Below, one piece after another: positions 46,520 through 58,580 of a stretch of 64,000 bases of DNA; the stretch's first letter is position 1; every line of letters starts with the position of its first letter. Where the stretch lies: positions 1,436,666 to 1,500,665 of the forward strand of contig SCFE01000038.1 in the NCBI GenBank assembly GCA_004352715.1, read 5' to 3'. The notes below the pieces were generated by a model that was given only the letters and a program-made list of their open reading frames with translations, was not told where the DNA came from and did not search any database. The stretch comes from Hofstenia miamia (taxonomy: Eukaryota; Xenacoelomorpha; Acoela). The translations under genes were made by a program, and so were the position numbers.

Positions 46520-47957
46520 TCCTCTTATAGAGCATGGAAACAAAGAAAATTAATTGGAACAAAGCGAAAGGTCATTGTGAATTTCCTCTCTGGTTGTTGA
46601 AAAATGCCTTAGATATTTTAATGAGACCTCTGTGTGAATTATTTAATCAATGCTTGGCAGAATCACCGTATCCTGATTACATTAAAATTGCTAAAGTTAC
46701 ACCAATATATAAAAAAGGAAGAAAAGATCTTGCAGAAAATTACCACCAGTTTCAGTATTAACAGTAATTAATAAAATATTTGAAAAATTATTATACAACC
46801 AAATTAACCTATATGTGGAACGAAATGAATTAATATCAAAACATCAGTTTGGATTTCAAAAAGATACCTCTACAAATGATGCTTTACTTACTGCTGTTGA
46901 AGACTGGAGATCAAAATTAGATAGGAATGAAAAAATATATATAGCTTCACTAAATCTTTCAAAGGCATTTAATTCAATAAACCATTCTATTTTATTGGAA
47001 AAGTTAATCAGATCTATAATTTTAGTGATTCATTGATAGAGTTATTAAATAGTTATTTAAGTAATAGATACCAGTATGTGAAACTCAAAGAAAAAATATC
47101 AAATTCATTAGAAATAAACCATTACTATTTAAGTTATATTTAAATGATATGGATCAGCACATTAATAGTAATCATGTGCAATTTGCAAATGATACGCTCA
47201 TTTATTGTATGATATTTTAACTTTACAAGAAAATGTTGAAAAATTGAAATCATTCTTTAATATAATTTGCTAAAGCTAAGTGTTGAAACAACTATATTTA
47301 TGGTAATTAAGATTAGAAGACATGAATTAATATTAGAAAGTATTAAGATATATGACAAGGTCAACAAAAATGAAATATTTGGGAGTAATAATTGAAAATG
47401 AATTGAATTTTGAAGACGAGGCAAATAACATCACAAAGAAAATGGCGTATGGTATAAGATCAATTAAAAAAATTGGAAAGTTTATACCAATAGAATGAAG
47501 AGTAGTACTCTTTCGATCACTTGTTCTATTGCATTTCTTGTACTAATCTTGTTTATTAACGAACTTAAGGAAAAAAGCAAAATCGAAATTATAGAAATGG
47601 GGAATAAACATAATTAGTAACAAAAATAAGAAAGAAATAATGTGTAAATACCATCTAAGATCATTAGAAGCTCTTCAAAATATTAGATTTTTATCGATAT
47701 TTTGGAAAAGAAAATCGAACATTTCTAATAATCTAAATCAAAGAACAATTGCATTTGGTAAAACTAAGTACAATAGAAAAGTAATGAAAAACAGATTCCT
47801 AAATTATTTAATATCGCTATGGAACAAATTGGATTACAGCACAAGAAGTGAAAACAATTTTACAATATTTAAGAAGAAGAAGAAAAACATGATTATACGA
47901 AAAAATATCTATTATCTGACTAATTATAGAATAAGATGTGCAACTCAAGAACAATAA
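46520..47957 (+). pseudogene. LINE reverse-transcriptase remnant
   Basis: In order: IKIAKVTPIYKKGRKDLAENY (RT block 1), LISKHQFGFQKDTSTNDALL (block 2), ASLNLSKAFNSINHSILLEKL (block 3, where the family has DLSKAFDS; both Asp are Asn). A faint FAND in place of FADD comes next, then a YLGV block near 47385. The C-terminal frame 47640-47957 ends with RFLNYLISLWNKLD. Stops and frameshifts are numerous. Confidence 0.8.
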
Positions 47958-48394
47958 GTAAAAAATATTTATTAATTTATATGTAGTTTATAAATTTAAC
48001 CAAGAAACAAACTATTACTGTGATAACTAAACTCATATGAAGAAAGTTACATTATATTCTTAATAAATAATTTTTAAGCTAAAAGCGTTTAGGAATATAT
48101 TATGCGGTCATAAGAAATTCTCAAAAATCCCCAAGCTGTTTAAGGTTAACATACATGTACTTTTCTCAAACATTCTTAATTTTGCGAGGTTTTGTAAAAT
48201 ATAATCATGACACAGTGTGTAAGTACACAATAATTCATCAATAAATAAATTATAATATAATTTTGATACTTCATTAAATATGAATTTAACTTTTACGGAA
48301 GAGTACCGCGGAGCCCCTATTCAGGTAGCTGCGTAAAATTTCCCATCCTTATTAGCTTCCAAACAAAAGATGCAAGCAACTTATAATGGGTATG

Positions 48395-48472
48395 TGACGT
48401 GAACTTTCCATTTCTGGTACAAAGTTCACATTTTTGTGCTGACGTGAGATTTTTTGTTGACGTCAACAAAAA
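48395..48472. promoter_or_regulatory. Cluster of three CRE-like sites with a 22-bp palindrome
   Basis: TGACGTGA at 48395-48402 and 48440-48447, and TGACGTCA at 48458-48465, the last centred in a perfect 22-bp palindrome (48451-48472). TGACGTCA is the consensus site for CREB/ATF bZIP factors. It lies in otherwise A+T-rich DNA with no adjacent gene, 3.9 kb upstream of the transporter ATG and 4.1 kb upstream of the sulfotransferase gene. Confidence 0.35.
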
Positions 48473-48764
48473 TAGCGATTTTTCTTGAAAATTTACTTGC
48501 ATAATTTTTTTACTGTTAATATCCACCCGGAAGTTTATTGTGTAGAAACAGGCCGAAGCCATCAAAATTTTAGCCTCTGTGAAGAATTGGCAGCCATTTC
48601 TACTATAGTTACATTTTAGCAATTCCATCAGTTAGCTCCAACGAAATGTTCATATTTTGGTCGTACATAATACCACCCCTTAACATTTGGTTGTGATGTG
48701 CGTAATAGAAAAATAATAAAACTCAGAAAATTTCCAGTATAAAATATTAATTTTTCCGGGAGCT

Positions 48765-49236
48765 ATGAAATGGTTATCCTCGTTGTGTTCACATTTTCAA
48801 ATATTTTCATTGAAGCCTATTAATAATTTTCGAAATGCTTGGAAGCGTGCCTTCAAATGGATCTCTTCCTTGCCATACAAAAACGCTCCTCTCAAATTCT
48901 CCAGTCTTCTGCCGTCACTCTACTTCCATGCCAGAGATCTCCCCCTGTTCAATGAGCTTGCTCACTCGCAAATTGGATCTTGATCCTTTTGATTTCATTA
49001 AGTTCTCTCATTCCCGCTCTAGTCGCTCTGATGATATTGTCACTTGCTCTATTCGTCGTCCCAAAAACCATCGCACCCTTCACTCGTTTTTCAATCACGC
49101 TTGTATTGCTGCGAATTACATCTTTTCCCGCCGGCGAGCTTCAAAAAATCTTGGATGTCTTTCCTCTTTGCTGAGCCCTTCTCCAACTTCGCCTACTCAT
49201 CCATTTGCTCCTACTTTATCTGCCTTCAGCGGTTAA
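48765..49236 (+). pseudogene. LINE ORF2 C-terminal remnant
   Basis: Frame 48765-48980 reads NNFRNAWKRAFKWISSLPY then LPSLYFHARDLPLFNELAH, and a +1 frame from about 48980 continues DPFDFIKFSHSRSSRSDDI then NHRTLHSFFNHACIAANYIF. The layout (RAF...LP, then an R-rich strip, then SFF.R) is that of the tail of non-LTR ORF2 proteins. Base composition is clearly more C-rich than the surroundings. Confidence 0.5.
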
Positions 49237-49359
49237 ATTAAGAATTCATTATTAGCATTATTATTATATGTACACAAATATAGGTAAATGTGCTGCCCTA
49301 TTATTGTGAAAATTTGTGCCAAAGCATTATTCTTGGTGCCTGCATGAATATTTTAATAT

Positions 49360-49435
49360 ATAAATATATATATATATTNATTATTGTGAAAATTTGTGCC
49401 AAAGCATTATTCTTGGTGCCTGCATGAATATTTTA

Positions 49436-49474
<39 letters not shown>
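49360..49474. repeat. TA microsatellite duplicated around a single N
   Basis: 49300-49378 recurs as 49380-49458 after the N at 49379, and both copies run into TA dinucleotide repeats. Confidence 0.85.
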
Positions 49475-49477
<3 letters not shown>

Positions 49478-52400
49478 TGGACGAAGCGTGGAAAATTTTG
49501 GAACAGGGGCCACCTGTCCTGATATAAAATTTGCATAAAATTTTTTAGTACAACACTAAATTCATGTTAATTCAACATTATTTTATATGTACACCTATGT
49601 TTATGTTGCAATATGAAATCAAGATATCAATTGTTATATACAAGACGATACGGTATTGCTTTTGTAATGTCCAGCATGTAATTTTCACTTTATACAATAG
49701 TACATTTGAATCATTGATATCCAAAAACTAATGGAGGTGTTCTTTGGTAAAAGTGTAAATTGTCTTAGCTCTAGTATATGATAAATAAATACAAACCGTC
49801 ATCATTAATAGCAATATACATAATTCGTTTTTTAAGCGTTTACTAGCAACAATGTATGCGCCTTGATTGCCAAGCATTTTTGCAAGATGAAACTCCATGC
49901 CACTTTTCAAAATGACTCTTAAAGATTAATGTATTAGATTTACTAAATTCATCATCGGTTTTTACAAATCAATGAAAATTTAGGCATAATTCTGAAGATG
50001 TTCACAAAAGCAGCAAGCAAAATTAGAGTCGAAGAATTGGTAAAGTCTTGGTCAGCCTTACATGTACATGTCTTGTCTTATGTATTCAAGAATGCATGCA
50101 AACAGGGATGCGCAATCAATGATTGCTAATTCAATACTTGAAAGTATTTCAACAAAAAGTTTTTATTTTTTTGGGAAAATGTATTAAAAATTTAACAATT
50201 TTCGTAATTTTGCCATACCAATATTGATTTGGAGATGTTCATTTTACGGCTTACCAAAAGAACTTATTCCCAATAATTCTGAATAAACAAACATTCCTCC
50301 AAATAAACAATTATGATATATTAAAGTTGTCAATAAAGGTGTTATCTATGACTAGAAATAAAAGTTCATTCGGAAATACTTTTCTTTCAAATTTGCAATA
50401 TATAAAAACAATAAAAACACATTTAAATACTTTATTTTGCGTCCGAAAAATATTAAATAATATTTTTTGACAAAAACTTATTGCAATGCAATATATACCC
50501 CCCTGCATCTGTATGCAAGCTAAGAAAGACTTTACACAACAATTTTTAGTTGAAAATCATAAATATATTTTATATTTTTTCACTCATATATCATGTTGTG
50601 GAGGCCCAACTTAAGCTAAGAGTTTATATAAATGCAACATTAAATATGAACGTATTCTACATCACAACATGATATTATCAACAGCATAGTTTCCACAAGA
50701 ACCCGGAGTCTTGAATATAGAATTCTTCATTAATTAGCTAAAGGCCCCACGAAAAGCAATTATTTTCACGAAGATTGATTTCATCAAGCGTCGCGTTAGT
50801 ACAAAGAAATCCTTAACAAAATTCATGTTATTAATGGGTGCAGCATCCACTGACCCACTGTTGATTGGCTAGTTAAGCGAATGTGTAACAAATCTAGATA
50901 GCATTTATTAAATCAAGCTTCTTCGTCGTTTCTTGATAGACATCGAGTTTGAGACATAAGTTTCAGTTTTTAAATTAATTTGCAACCAGTGGCGCAACAA
51001 GCCATAAATTTTGGGTGGGGCATATTTAGTGTTGATTATAATTAAATTTTCTTAATTAATGATTTTTGCTCAAAAATTTATTAAAAAAATTAAAAGATTT
51101 ATATGATCAATATATGTCTTCTTTTAAATTTCGCCAATTCATCAAGGACTGCTGATGCTTTTGGGACATGAAGTATTCGTATTTGCAAAATTTTTTCAAA
51201 ATTGTTGCATTTTTCCTTACAAAATTGACGTGAAGGGGCATTGGTTTTCCAAATTTATTTGACCGGAGGGAATGGATAGTGAGCCCAACCATGACTGTCT
51301 GTCTGCTTACAGTCGCTTTAAAAAGTTAATCCCATTGGCTAAAATTTATCTGTAATATGATTGGCTAATAGCCATTGGCTATCAACGTTTCGACCATTAT
51401 TAGAAAAAAATATGCCTCGAGGTAGAAAGCCAAAATTGGAAATTTTGTTACTAATGTTATACTCCATGGATTTTGGAAGTTTATAGCTCATTCGAAAGAG
51501 CAACACTAGAGAAATATTTCATCTGAATGTCGAAAATCCCAAATCCCAAGATCAAATTAGCTAGATCCAAACAACTTAAAAAATTGAAATTTTTTGTCGA
51601 ATTTGCCTACTTTGGCTCGATCAATTTTTGTCCTGTTTTAAATATTTTTACATGAGTATTTGAACCATCGATCGAACTCCATTGTGCATATAAATTTAAC
51701 ATAGTAAGCATTAATCGGCCAGAGTGCTGGTCGATCAAGTACCCAGAAGTGAATAAACAAATTTGATCGACCAGTACTTAGGTCGATTACTACTTACTAT
51801 GTTAAATTTATAATAAGGTGTAAGAATGATTGAACGGGGTGATTTTTGAGAAAAATTGCAATGAGAATAATATCTGAAATATTACAAAACGAACAAAACG
51901 AATTTCACAGCCAATAATGATTAACAGCATTATCTACTTCTGCTGGCTAAAATTTACATATATTCCGGCTAAGTCATATTTTTATGAAGAAAGATTGTAT
52001 AAATCCAATACAATTTTGTTAACAGTTGAAAGCAAATTGTAATCAAACAGAGGACTAACATCATTAAATAGATCCAGTGATTTCTAGCAAATGTGATATC
52101 CCATTGTAACGAATTAGTTCTGAAGGGCTAGGCAAACCCTTCATCATTTGAATTGTCAGCAACAGTGGCATAGCCAGGATTGATAGGGGTCTTAGATAAT
52201 GTTTTTTCAATCACAAAAAAAATTTAATAACAAAAAGCTAAGATGATAATGCATTTTAAGCGTTAAGATCAGGTAAAAAAATTGTTTTTAAATCATCCAA
52301 GGTTTAGGTAAATATTGAAGATACAAAATCAATAGAAGAATCTGTAATAGAAAATTGTTTCTCAAATCCGCCACACCCCTGAAACGTTCTTATCTAATAT

Positions 52401-52521
52401 CAAGGACTGCCTAACAATATTATTAAACTGTTCTTTTCAAAATATAGAACGTATTTGCAATGTAGTTTCAGTGTATTCAGTGTAAATATTGATATTATTC
52501 TTATTTAAAGCATAACTTAGA
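49475..52521. other. Intergenic DNA with dispersed repeats
   Basis: About 3 kb without a convincing gene. 50480-50800 is an inverted copy of 59085-59330. Stretches near 50989 (CCAGTGGCGCAACAAGCC) and 52164 (CAGTGGCATAGCCAGGATT) resemble hAT-type termini. Confidence 0.5.
51689..51812. mobile_element. Fold-back MITE, 50-bp arms
   Basis: 51689-51738 and 51763-51812 are inverted copies with few mismatches, separated by 24 bases. The shared tip is TATAAATTTAACATAGTAAG, and CTGGTCGATCAA closes the loop side. It would fold into a long hairpin if transcribed. Confidence 0.75.
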
Positions 52522-55500
52522 ATGGCGGGTGCAAAAGCAAAGCTATTTATATGGACTGTAGCTCGCACAAGATCTACTGCTATTATGCGATGCCTATCAA
52601 ACAGAAAGGACGTAGAAGCTTTTTTTGAGCCTTACGTTTATGTTGCAATCAGTGGGATACCTGAGGATCGTTTGAACAATTATTTCATAGATAATAGTGT
52701 GATAGAAGAAAATCGGTCATTGTCAAAAAAATCAATCTATGATGCAATTGAAGAAAGCCATAAACAGAATCATGTTGTAGGTGAGGACACTTGAATCAAT
52801 TATTATCATATACAGGACTTAGGAAAATATATTGCCCTAATACTGACACTATAGGCATTTCAGCTCCTCTTGAATATGATAATTGAGTAACAAAATATGT
52901 TCTAAAAAGGATAAAAATTGTTTGATTTACTAGGAAATTATGTTAACCCCTAGTAAGCTTCTTTCTTGAACCCTAAAAAATTCAGAAATTTTTTACAATT
53001 TGTTATGATTTATTTAAAAAACAATTAATAGCTAATAACTCAAGAATTTATTTAGATATTTCTTGAATCTTAAAGCACAAGAGAAAATGGTTTAAACTTT
53101 GATTTTTACCTTAAAATCACGCCCAGTTTAGGTAAGATAAGATAAGATAAGATAAGATATTCTTTATTCAGATAATATTTTCAATTACAAAACTGGTTAT
53201 TATCTGAATAGCGTCAAGAATGATAACAAATAACTATATTTACAAAAAAAAATAGAACTACAAAATCTGTTCTGTTCAGGCTATGGAAATTAATTGCGTG
53301 TTATTGTATAATCTTTATTGTAAAATTTGAATCCTAACCATGATTTACCCAAAATGAATTTTTCCTTCAACATAAATGCTTTTAATTTTCTTTTAAACGT
53401 AATTGCACTCTTAATCATTTTAATTTCACTTGGTAATCGATTCCAATTGCGAATTGCAACATTAATAAAAGACTGTTGCTTGATTTTTTTACGAAATTTA
53501 ATGCTAGTATAATGATTAGTTCTTATATTGCGCTTATGAAAAAAGTTTGGAAATGATATTGAATTATAAGGAGGTAATTGATTTGTTATTTTAAAAAACT
53601 TTATCAAAATATTAAAAATAAAGAGTTGATTTGGAAACAGCAAAGATGACAAAATGTAATTTCTTGTTTTGGAGCAGTTTTTCTGACAAACATTCAATGC
53701 CCATTTTAATTGTATTGTAAGTTTTTTTACTAATGATTCATTTAAGCTTGAAAAAAGTGTATTTGCATAATTAAGATGACTCATTACTAGAGCATGAAAT
53801 AATTGAATCATAATGGCAGAGGGTAAATGTTCAGCTACGTGTGATAATGTTTTAATACTCATTGCCATGCGTTTTAAAATTTCTTTTACTTGCTGCTTGT
53901 ATGTTAATTTTGAGTCAATAGTTATACCAAGATATTTGAAGGATTCTTTAGGGGAGATTGAGGCGTTATTAAAAGTAAGTGAAGAATTGGGTAGGAATAC
54001 ACTTTTCCCCTGAGGATTCAAGATGCAAAATTCAGTTTTTTCACTGTTGTTGTTTAATTTGTGCATGTTGAAATATTTACTCAATTTTTCACAATTTTGT
54101 TCTACATCATTTATTGCTTGATTTAAGGATGTATTTCCACTAAAAATGCATGTATCATCGGCGTATTGAATCAATTGACAATTCGTATGTTGCTGCATGT
54201 CGTTTACATATATGTTAAAAAGTAGCGGTCCAAGAATGGTACCTTGCGGTACTCCATTTTTTATAGAGCGCCAATTAGAGCCAATTAGGTCAGTTGTTGT
54301 TGCAATGGGCGCATTACTATATGAACATTATGGGAAGAAAATTACAAAAATTGGATTTTTTCTTGAAAATAATAAATATGTGAATGTCTTCAGGCAAAAG
54401 AATATTTTTTATCATCAATGTTTATTATGATATCGGAGCACGTTTATCCATAGATGTGTACACATCGCAGGATTTCCAAATTTCTTAATAAGTATGAAGA
54501 AAATGGGAATATGCGCATATCATTCTTAATTTATCAAATTTCTGAATCTTACCTACTGGCGGCTTTTCTATTTTTTTGTGCAAAAAATAACCANATTGAC
54601 AATTCGTATGTTGCTGCATGTCGTTTACATATATGTTAAAAAGTAGCGGTCCAAGAATGGTACCTTGCGGTACTCCATTTTTTATAGAGCGCCAATTAGA
54701 GCCAATTAGGTCAGTTGTTGTTGCAATGGGCGCATTACTATATGAACATTATGGGAAGAAAATTACAAAAATTGGATTTTTTCTTGAAAATAATAAATAT
54801 GTGAATGTCTTCAGGCAAAAGAATATTTTTTATCATCAATGTTTACTATGATATCGGAGCACGTTTATCCATAGATGTGTACACATCGCAGGATTTCCAA
54901 ATTTCTTAATAAGTATGAAGAAAATGGGAATATGCGCATATCATTCTTAATTTATCAAATTTCTTTTCTATTTTTTTGTGCAAAAAATAACCACATTCAG
55001 TTTTACACGTTCTAGCAAACGAAATCAGGAAAGATTTGTCATAGATTCTAAAATATGTCTAGTAAAATATCGCTTTATGATGAATTGCCTAACAAAACCT
55101 TTATTTATTGTATTTAAAAGCCTATTATTAGCAATAATCTATTTTTGAATGTACATATGATAATAATAATAATAATGTCAATCTGTTAAATATAATTACG
55201 CGCAACCATATGTATTTAGTAAAAGATTTCGCATTTACACTTAATAAAGACTACAGTTTGGTTCCCAAAGACGCCACTCACGTCATTCTTATCCGCCATC
55301 CAGGTGCTACAGGCCCATCATTTCAGAAGATGATGGATGACCCAATGCGAGATGCAATGGCAAAGCTTGGGGAAGATCAAGCTAGTGGTAAGTTGATGAA
55401 TGGGAATGAAGCTTTGCTAGATCTCTACAGGTGATTTGTTTTCTATGATGTAAGCAAAGATGTGTTATTCAAAACTACTAAAATTAAGTGATAGTGGCAT

Positions 55501-56565
55501 GCCAAATATTGCGTTTTTGTTATTATATTTGCCATTAATCAATTTTCAATATCAAATGTGTGCTTGATTCGGCAAAATATTTTGCCCACATTTCTGCTTG
55601 CTGGTAATATTTTCTTTCCAAAAAGAAATTTTTCAATGATTTTAGTTTAAAGTTTATATAACAGTGACATCATTCAATGCCCTAAAGTTTTACCTAAAGC
55701 ATTAATAAACTCAGCTTGAAAATAACAGTCCATGACGTAAGAAGTAAAGAGTATTAGATACTAGGTCCCTAATTCTACCGTTCGAAAGTAGAATTTTCAT
55801 TAGAAGGATTTAAAGGACAACTCTTGCCTTTTTAAACTACTGTGCTATAAATGTCAATTCTTCTACAAAAAATGTAATGCATGTATGGATATTTCATATA
55901 CTATTTTGATTTAAAAGTGGACTTTGAATAATGATTCTTTGCATCCACATTGCATTCTGCATGACATCTTTCCAATATATATAAACGTATTGATCAGTTC
56001 AAAGCCATTCCAATTCTATAAATTTCAAACTTCAAAAATAATCATTTTCAATTACTTATATTTTCTGAAATGTATTCCTTAACACCTGTTTCAATTATAA
56101 GAACGTGACTCAAATGTTTGTAACATATTAATAAAATTTAGATTTTTTCTAATGATACACTAGCGAATCAAATCATGATTAATATGTGAAATTGTATTTA
56201 GATACTTGAAGAATAACAAAGATCAGGTCCTAGTAATTGATAGCAATGATTTAACAAAAAAACCTGAAAAAGTTATCGAATTCATTTGTCGTTTTTCAGG
56301 ATTGCCATATGACAGCAGCATGTTAGTCTGGAAATCGCTTCCTCCTGATACTTATCCTCAAAATTGGGTAATGAGTAAAAGCTTGCTTCAATTAATTGAA
56401 CATTGCTCTGCACTTTTGGATCTTTCCAAGAGTACAGGCTTTTTTGCCAAAAGTGATCCTCTTGAGTTCGACATGTCTTCCCTCCCTTCAAAAAGGCTGG
56501 AATATTATGAGAAATCTTTAGATTTCTATATGAAGCTTTTCGAAAATAAAATATTTTTTGAATAA
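52522..56565 (+). CDS. Sulfotransferase-fold protein, three exons
   Basis: Exons 52522-52780, 55220-55430 and 56202-56565 join in frame (phases 1 and 2; donors GTGAGG and GTGATT, acceptors TATTTAG) to give 277 residues. Exon 1 holds [20 protein letters not shown] (residues 9-28), the 5'-phosphosulfate-binding loop of sulfotransferases, then FFEPYVY. Exon 2 starts VKDFAFTL and contains [13 protein letters not shown] (residues 109-121), matching the 3'-phosphate-binding Arg...Ser strand. Exon 3 has the stretch [15 protein letters not shown] followed by [10 protein letters not shown] and ends with a helix rich in aromatics. This P-loop-like family is widespread in invertebrates, bacteria and plants and is often misnamed aminotransferase-like; substrate is unknown. 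There is no signal peptide, so it is probably cytosolic. The acceptors lack strong pyrimidine tracts. AATAAA lies at 56688. Confidence 0.8.
53133..54310 (-). pseudogene. 5'-truncated LINE in intron 1, antisense
   Basis: A 302-residue uninterrupted minus frame (53290-54198), extended upstream in another part by [20 protein letters not shown]. Motifs: YADDTCIFS (catalytic box intact), [18 protein letters not shown], then [17 protein letters not shown] and [21 protein letters not shown] at the C-terminus. Downstream of the stop the 3' end carries five or so TAAGA units (53133-53159, read on plus), a simple-repeat tail typical of some LINEs. The long open frame shows a recent insertion. It lies wholly in the intron of the sulfotransferase gene, in opposite orientation. 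Confidence 0.85.
54174..55010. repeat. Duplicated segment around the N at 54594
   Basis: 54174-54593 recurs from 54595 with one 20-odd-bp length difference near the end, so it looks like two haplotypes of the intron joined end to end. It duplicates the RT block. Confidence 0.75.
55431..56201. other. Intron 2 of the sulfotransferase gene
   Basis: 771 bp, A+T-rich, no repeat or frame recognised. Confidence 0.6.
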
Positions 56566-57355
56566 TTTTAAAAACAAATTATATATTTTGACTTCACAAC
56601 TTGCCACACAAAATTTGAAGTATATACGAAATATAATCTAGTTTTTTATTTATTTTAAATGGATGTAAGGATAACTATTAATTTTGGAATAAATTCTAAA
56701 TGCATGAAAATTAATTAAAAGAAAACTATAATTTCATGCTAATGTTTAAGTTCATATTTTCAAATACAATTTAGCTTTTCCTATATATATTCAATTCATT
56801 TGATATTTAAATAATCACTTTCTTCTTAATTTGGTTTTTCATAAGCGCCAGGAAAATTTTATATTATAACTCAAATCCAGTCTTCAAAATTGCGCGTACA
56901 AAAGTGTAAAAATTTGCACTAAAAGATATTTGCTTCGGCAATTTTTGGCAAAATGTTTTAGAATTTTACAATATGCCATTTAAAGTTCTTAACGTAAAGC
57001 GAGCATGGCAATATAATTAAAGTATCGTCTAAATTCTAATTACAATAAATAAAAAAGATTTAACACTTTCACTAACATTCAATCTCCACAAGCTATGGCA
57101 AAGTGGATAAGAATGATTCAACCTTAATAATTTAATTATTATTCATGTTTCGATGGTAATATGAGCTAACACTAAATCTGTTTACATTATACTACACTTT
57201 ATATCATTAATTTAATGTTGCATGTTCTTAAAACAAGTTCAATGATATCATGCTTGGTTGTTTATTTAATAATTGATCTTTGTTTGATTGTTAAATTATT
57301 AGTGCTTCTATTTTATGATGTTGTGATCTTAGTCGGATGTAAAAAATTTCATCTC
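56566..57355. other. Intergenic DNA between the sulfotransferase and Tc1 remnants
   Basis: It includes AATAAA at 56688-56693, a plausible polyadenylation signal for the upstream gene. Nothing else is recognised. Confidence 0.5.
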
Positions 57356-57835
57356 TTACTTGATGTTTGTGCATAAATAGACATTACTTAATGCCACATC
57401 GTAGGGGTGTAGTGTTGGTATTGTCTGCAAATGCGAAACCGGTCTCGAATGTTCTTTGAAGACAATGGGGGTTTGGCCTCCGGTTTTGCATGGTGGAAGT
57501 TTAATGGTAGTATTTAATCGACGCCTAATGGTGCGTGTTGATACATTCGGCACTACCGCACCTAGATTTGCTTTGACTTCAGAAGATGAAGAGAATGGTT
57601 GATTGACAACGTAACGGTGAATGAGAAGGTCAGTCTGAGCGGTTGTCACTTTTCGTCTTCCAGACCGCTTGCGAGACGAAAAATTTTGCAGTTGTTGATA
57701 GCAAGTAACACTTCTGGATACCGAAGATACTGATACGCCCATTCTAACAGCTATAGCGCGATAATTGTACCCCTCCTCGTACAAGATATGAATTTGAGAA
57801 CACTTGGCTGGTGAAATTTCACTACCACGGACCAT
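57356..57835 (-). pseudogene. Tc1 transposase, N-terminal half
   Basis: From MVRGSEISPAKCSQI, the frame gives a paired-type helix-turn-helix (AVRMGVSVSSVSRSV), then SRKRSGRRKVTTAQTD (GRPR-like hinge) and the second HTH (SSSEVKANLGAVVPNVSTRTIRRRL). This matches the DNA-binding half of Tc1/Tc3 transposases. After RRLN the frame drifts and no DDE catalytic domain follows, so the element is cut in half. The terminus at 58003-58036 belongs to it. Confidence 0.85.
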
Positions 57836-58002
57836 ATTTAAAATATAATGATAATAATTTGTCAGTGAAAATGTATTTTGTGTAAATCTAAAGTTGTTTT
57901 AATTTGATTGGTTAAATGAATCTGTTGTAAATTCTAAGAAAAAATTAGGAATTCCAGGAATTTTACTAAGTTTCCAGGAAATAGCATAAAACACGCTTTA
58001 GA

Positions 58003-58036
58003 CAGGTTACTGTTCCAAACTTTTGGCCAGTACTGT
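58003..58036 (-). repeat. Tc1 terminal inverted repeat
   Basis: Read on minus, ACAGTACTGGCCAAAAGTTT followed by GGAACAG is the typical Tc1 tip, sitting 170 bp upstream of the transposase start. The opposite terminus was not found. Confidence 0.75.
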
Positions 58037-58065
58037 ACATTAAGAAAATATATACATACGCTTCT

Positions 58066-58430
58066 GTGGTGTGGGTACCAAGAATTTCAGAAAATAATAG
58101 AAAATCCTTACGGAAACAGCTCAAATTGTTTTCCAAACTGTCAAACATTAGTAAAAGCGAGCTTATTGATAGCATTAATAGTACTTTCAACAAATCATTT
58201 AAACAATGCACCTGGAAGATTCATAATGATAATGATCATCCCATGAATGAAAGAATGAAGTTCTCTAAACATAACATTCGAACTATAGTTATTTTGGATA
58301 AGAAAAGAGATGTGCGACCGAGCAAAACCATTCTACCAGCAGCACTTAAATATATTAATAATGGAACTCTCCTCCGGTTCCTATAGTAATGTTTCTATAG
58401 AAATTTTCCACATTTTACATGACACTACAT
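58066..58430 (+). pseudogene. LINE ORF2 C-terminus and 3' end
   Basis: The frame ends with HPMNERMKFSKHNIRT, then RPSKTILPAALKYINN, a pattern seen at the extreme C-terminus of many LINE proteins (R.....SFLPSAI.LLN). The following 3' UTR (GGTTCCTATAGTAATGTTTC) occurs inverted at the right end of the window (63926-64000), which supports a LINE 3' end. It finishes with ACATT units before a TA run. Confidence 0.55.
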
Positions 58431-58435
58431 TACAT

Positions 58436-58438
58436 TAC

Positions 58439-58469
<31 letters not shown>

Positions 58470-58531
58470 CTTATATAAATAAGTATATATTTATATAAAT
58501 GAATACATATATATATATATATATATATATT

Positions 58532-58565
<34 letters not shown>

Positions 58566-58580
58566 TATACATATATATAT
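58436..58580. repeat. TA-rich microsatellite
   Basis: About 145 bp of nearly pure TA with a few interruptions. Confidence 0.9.
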
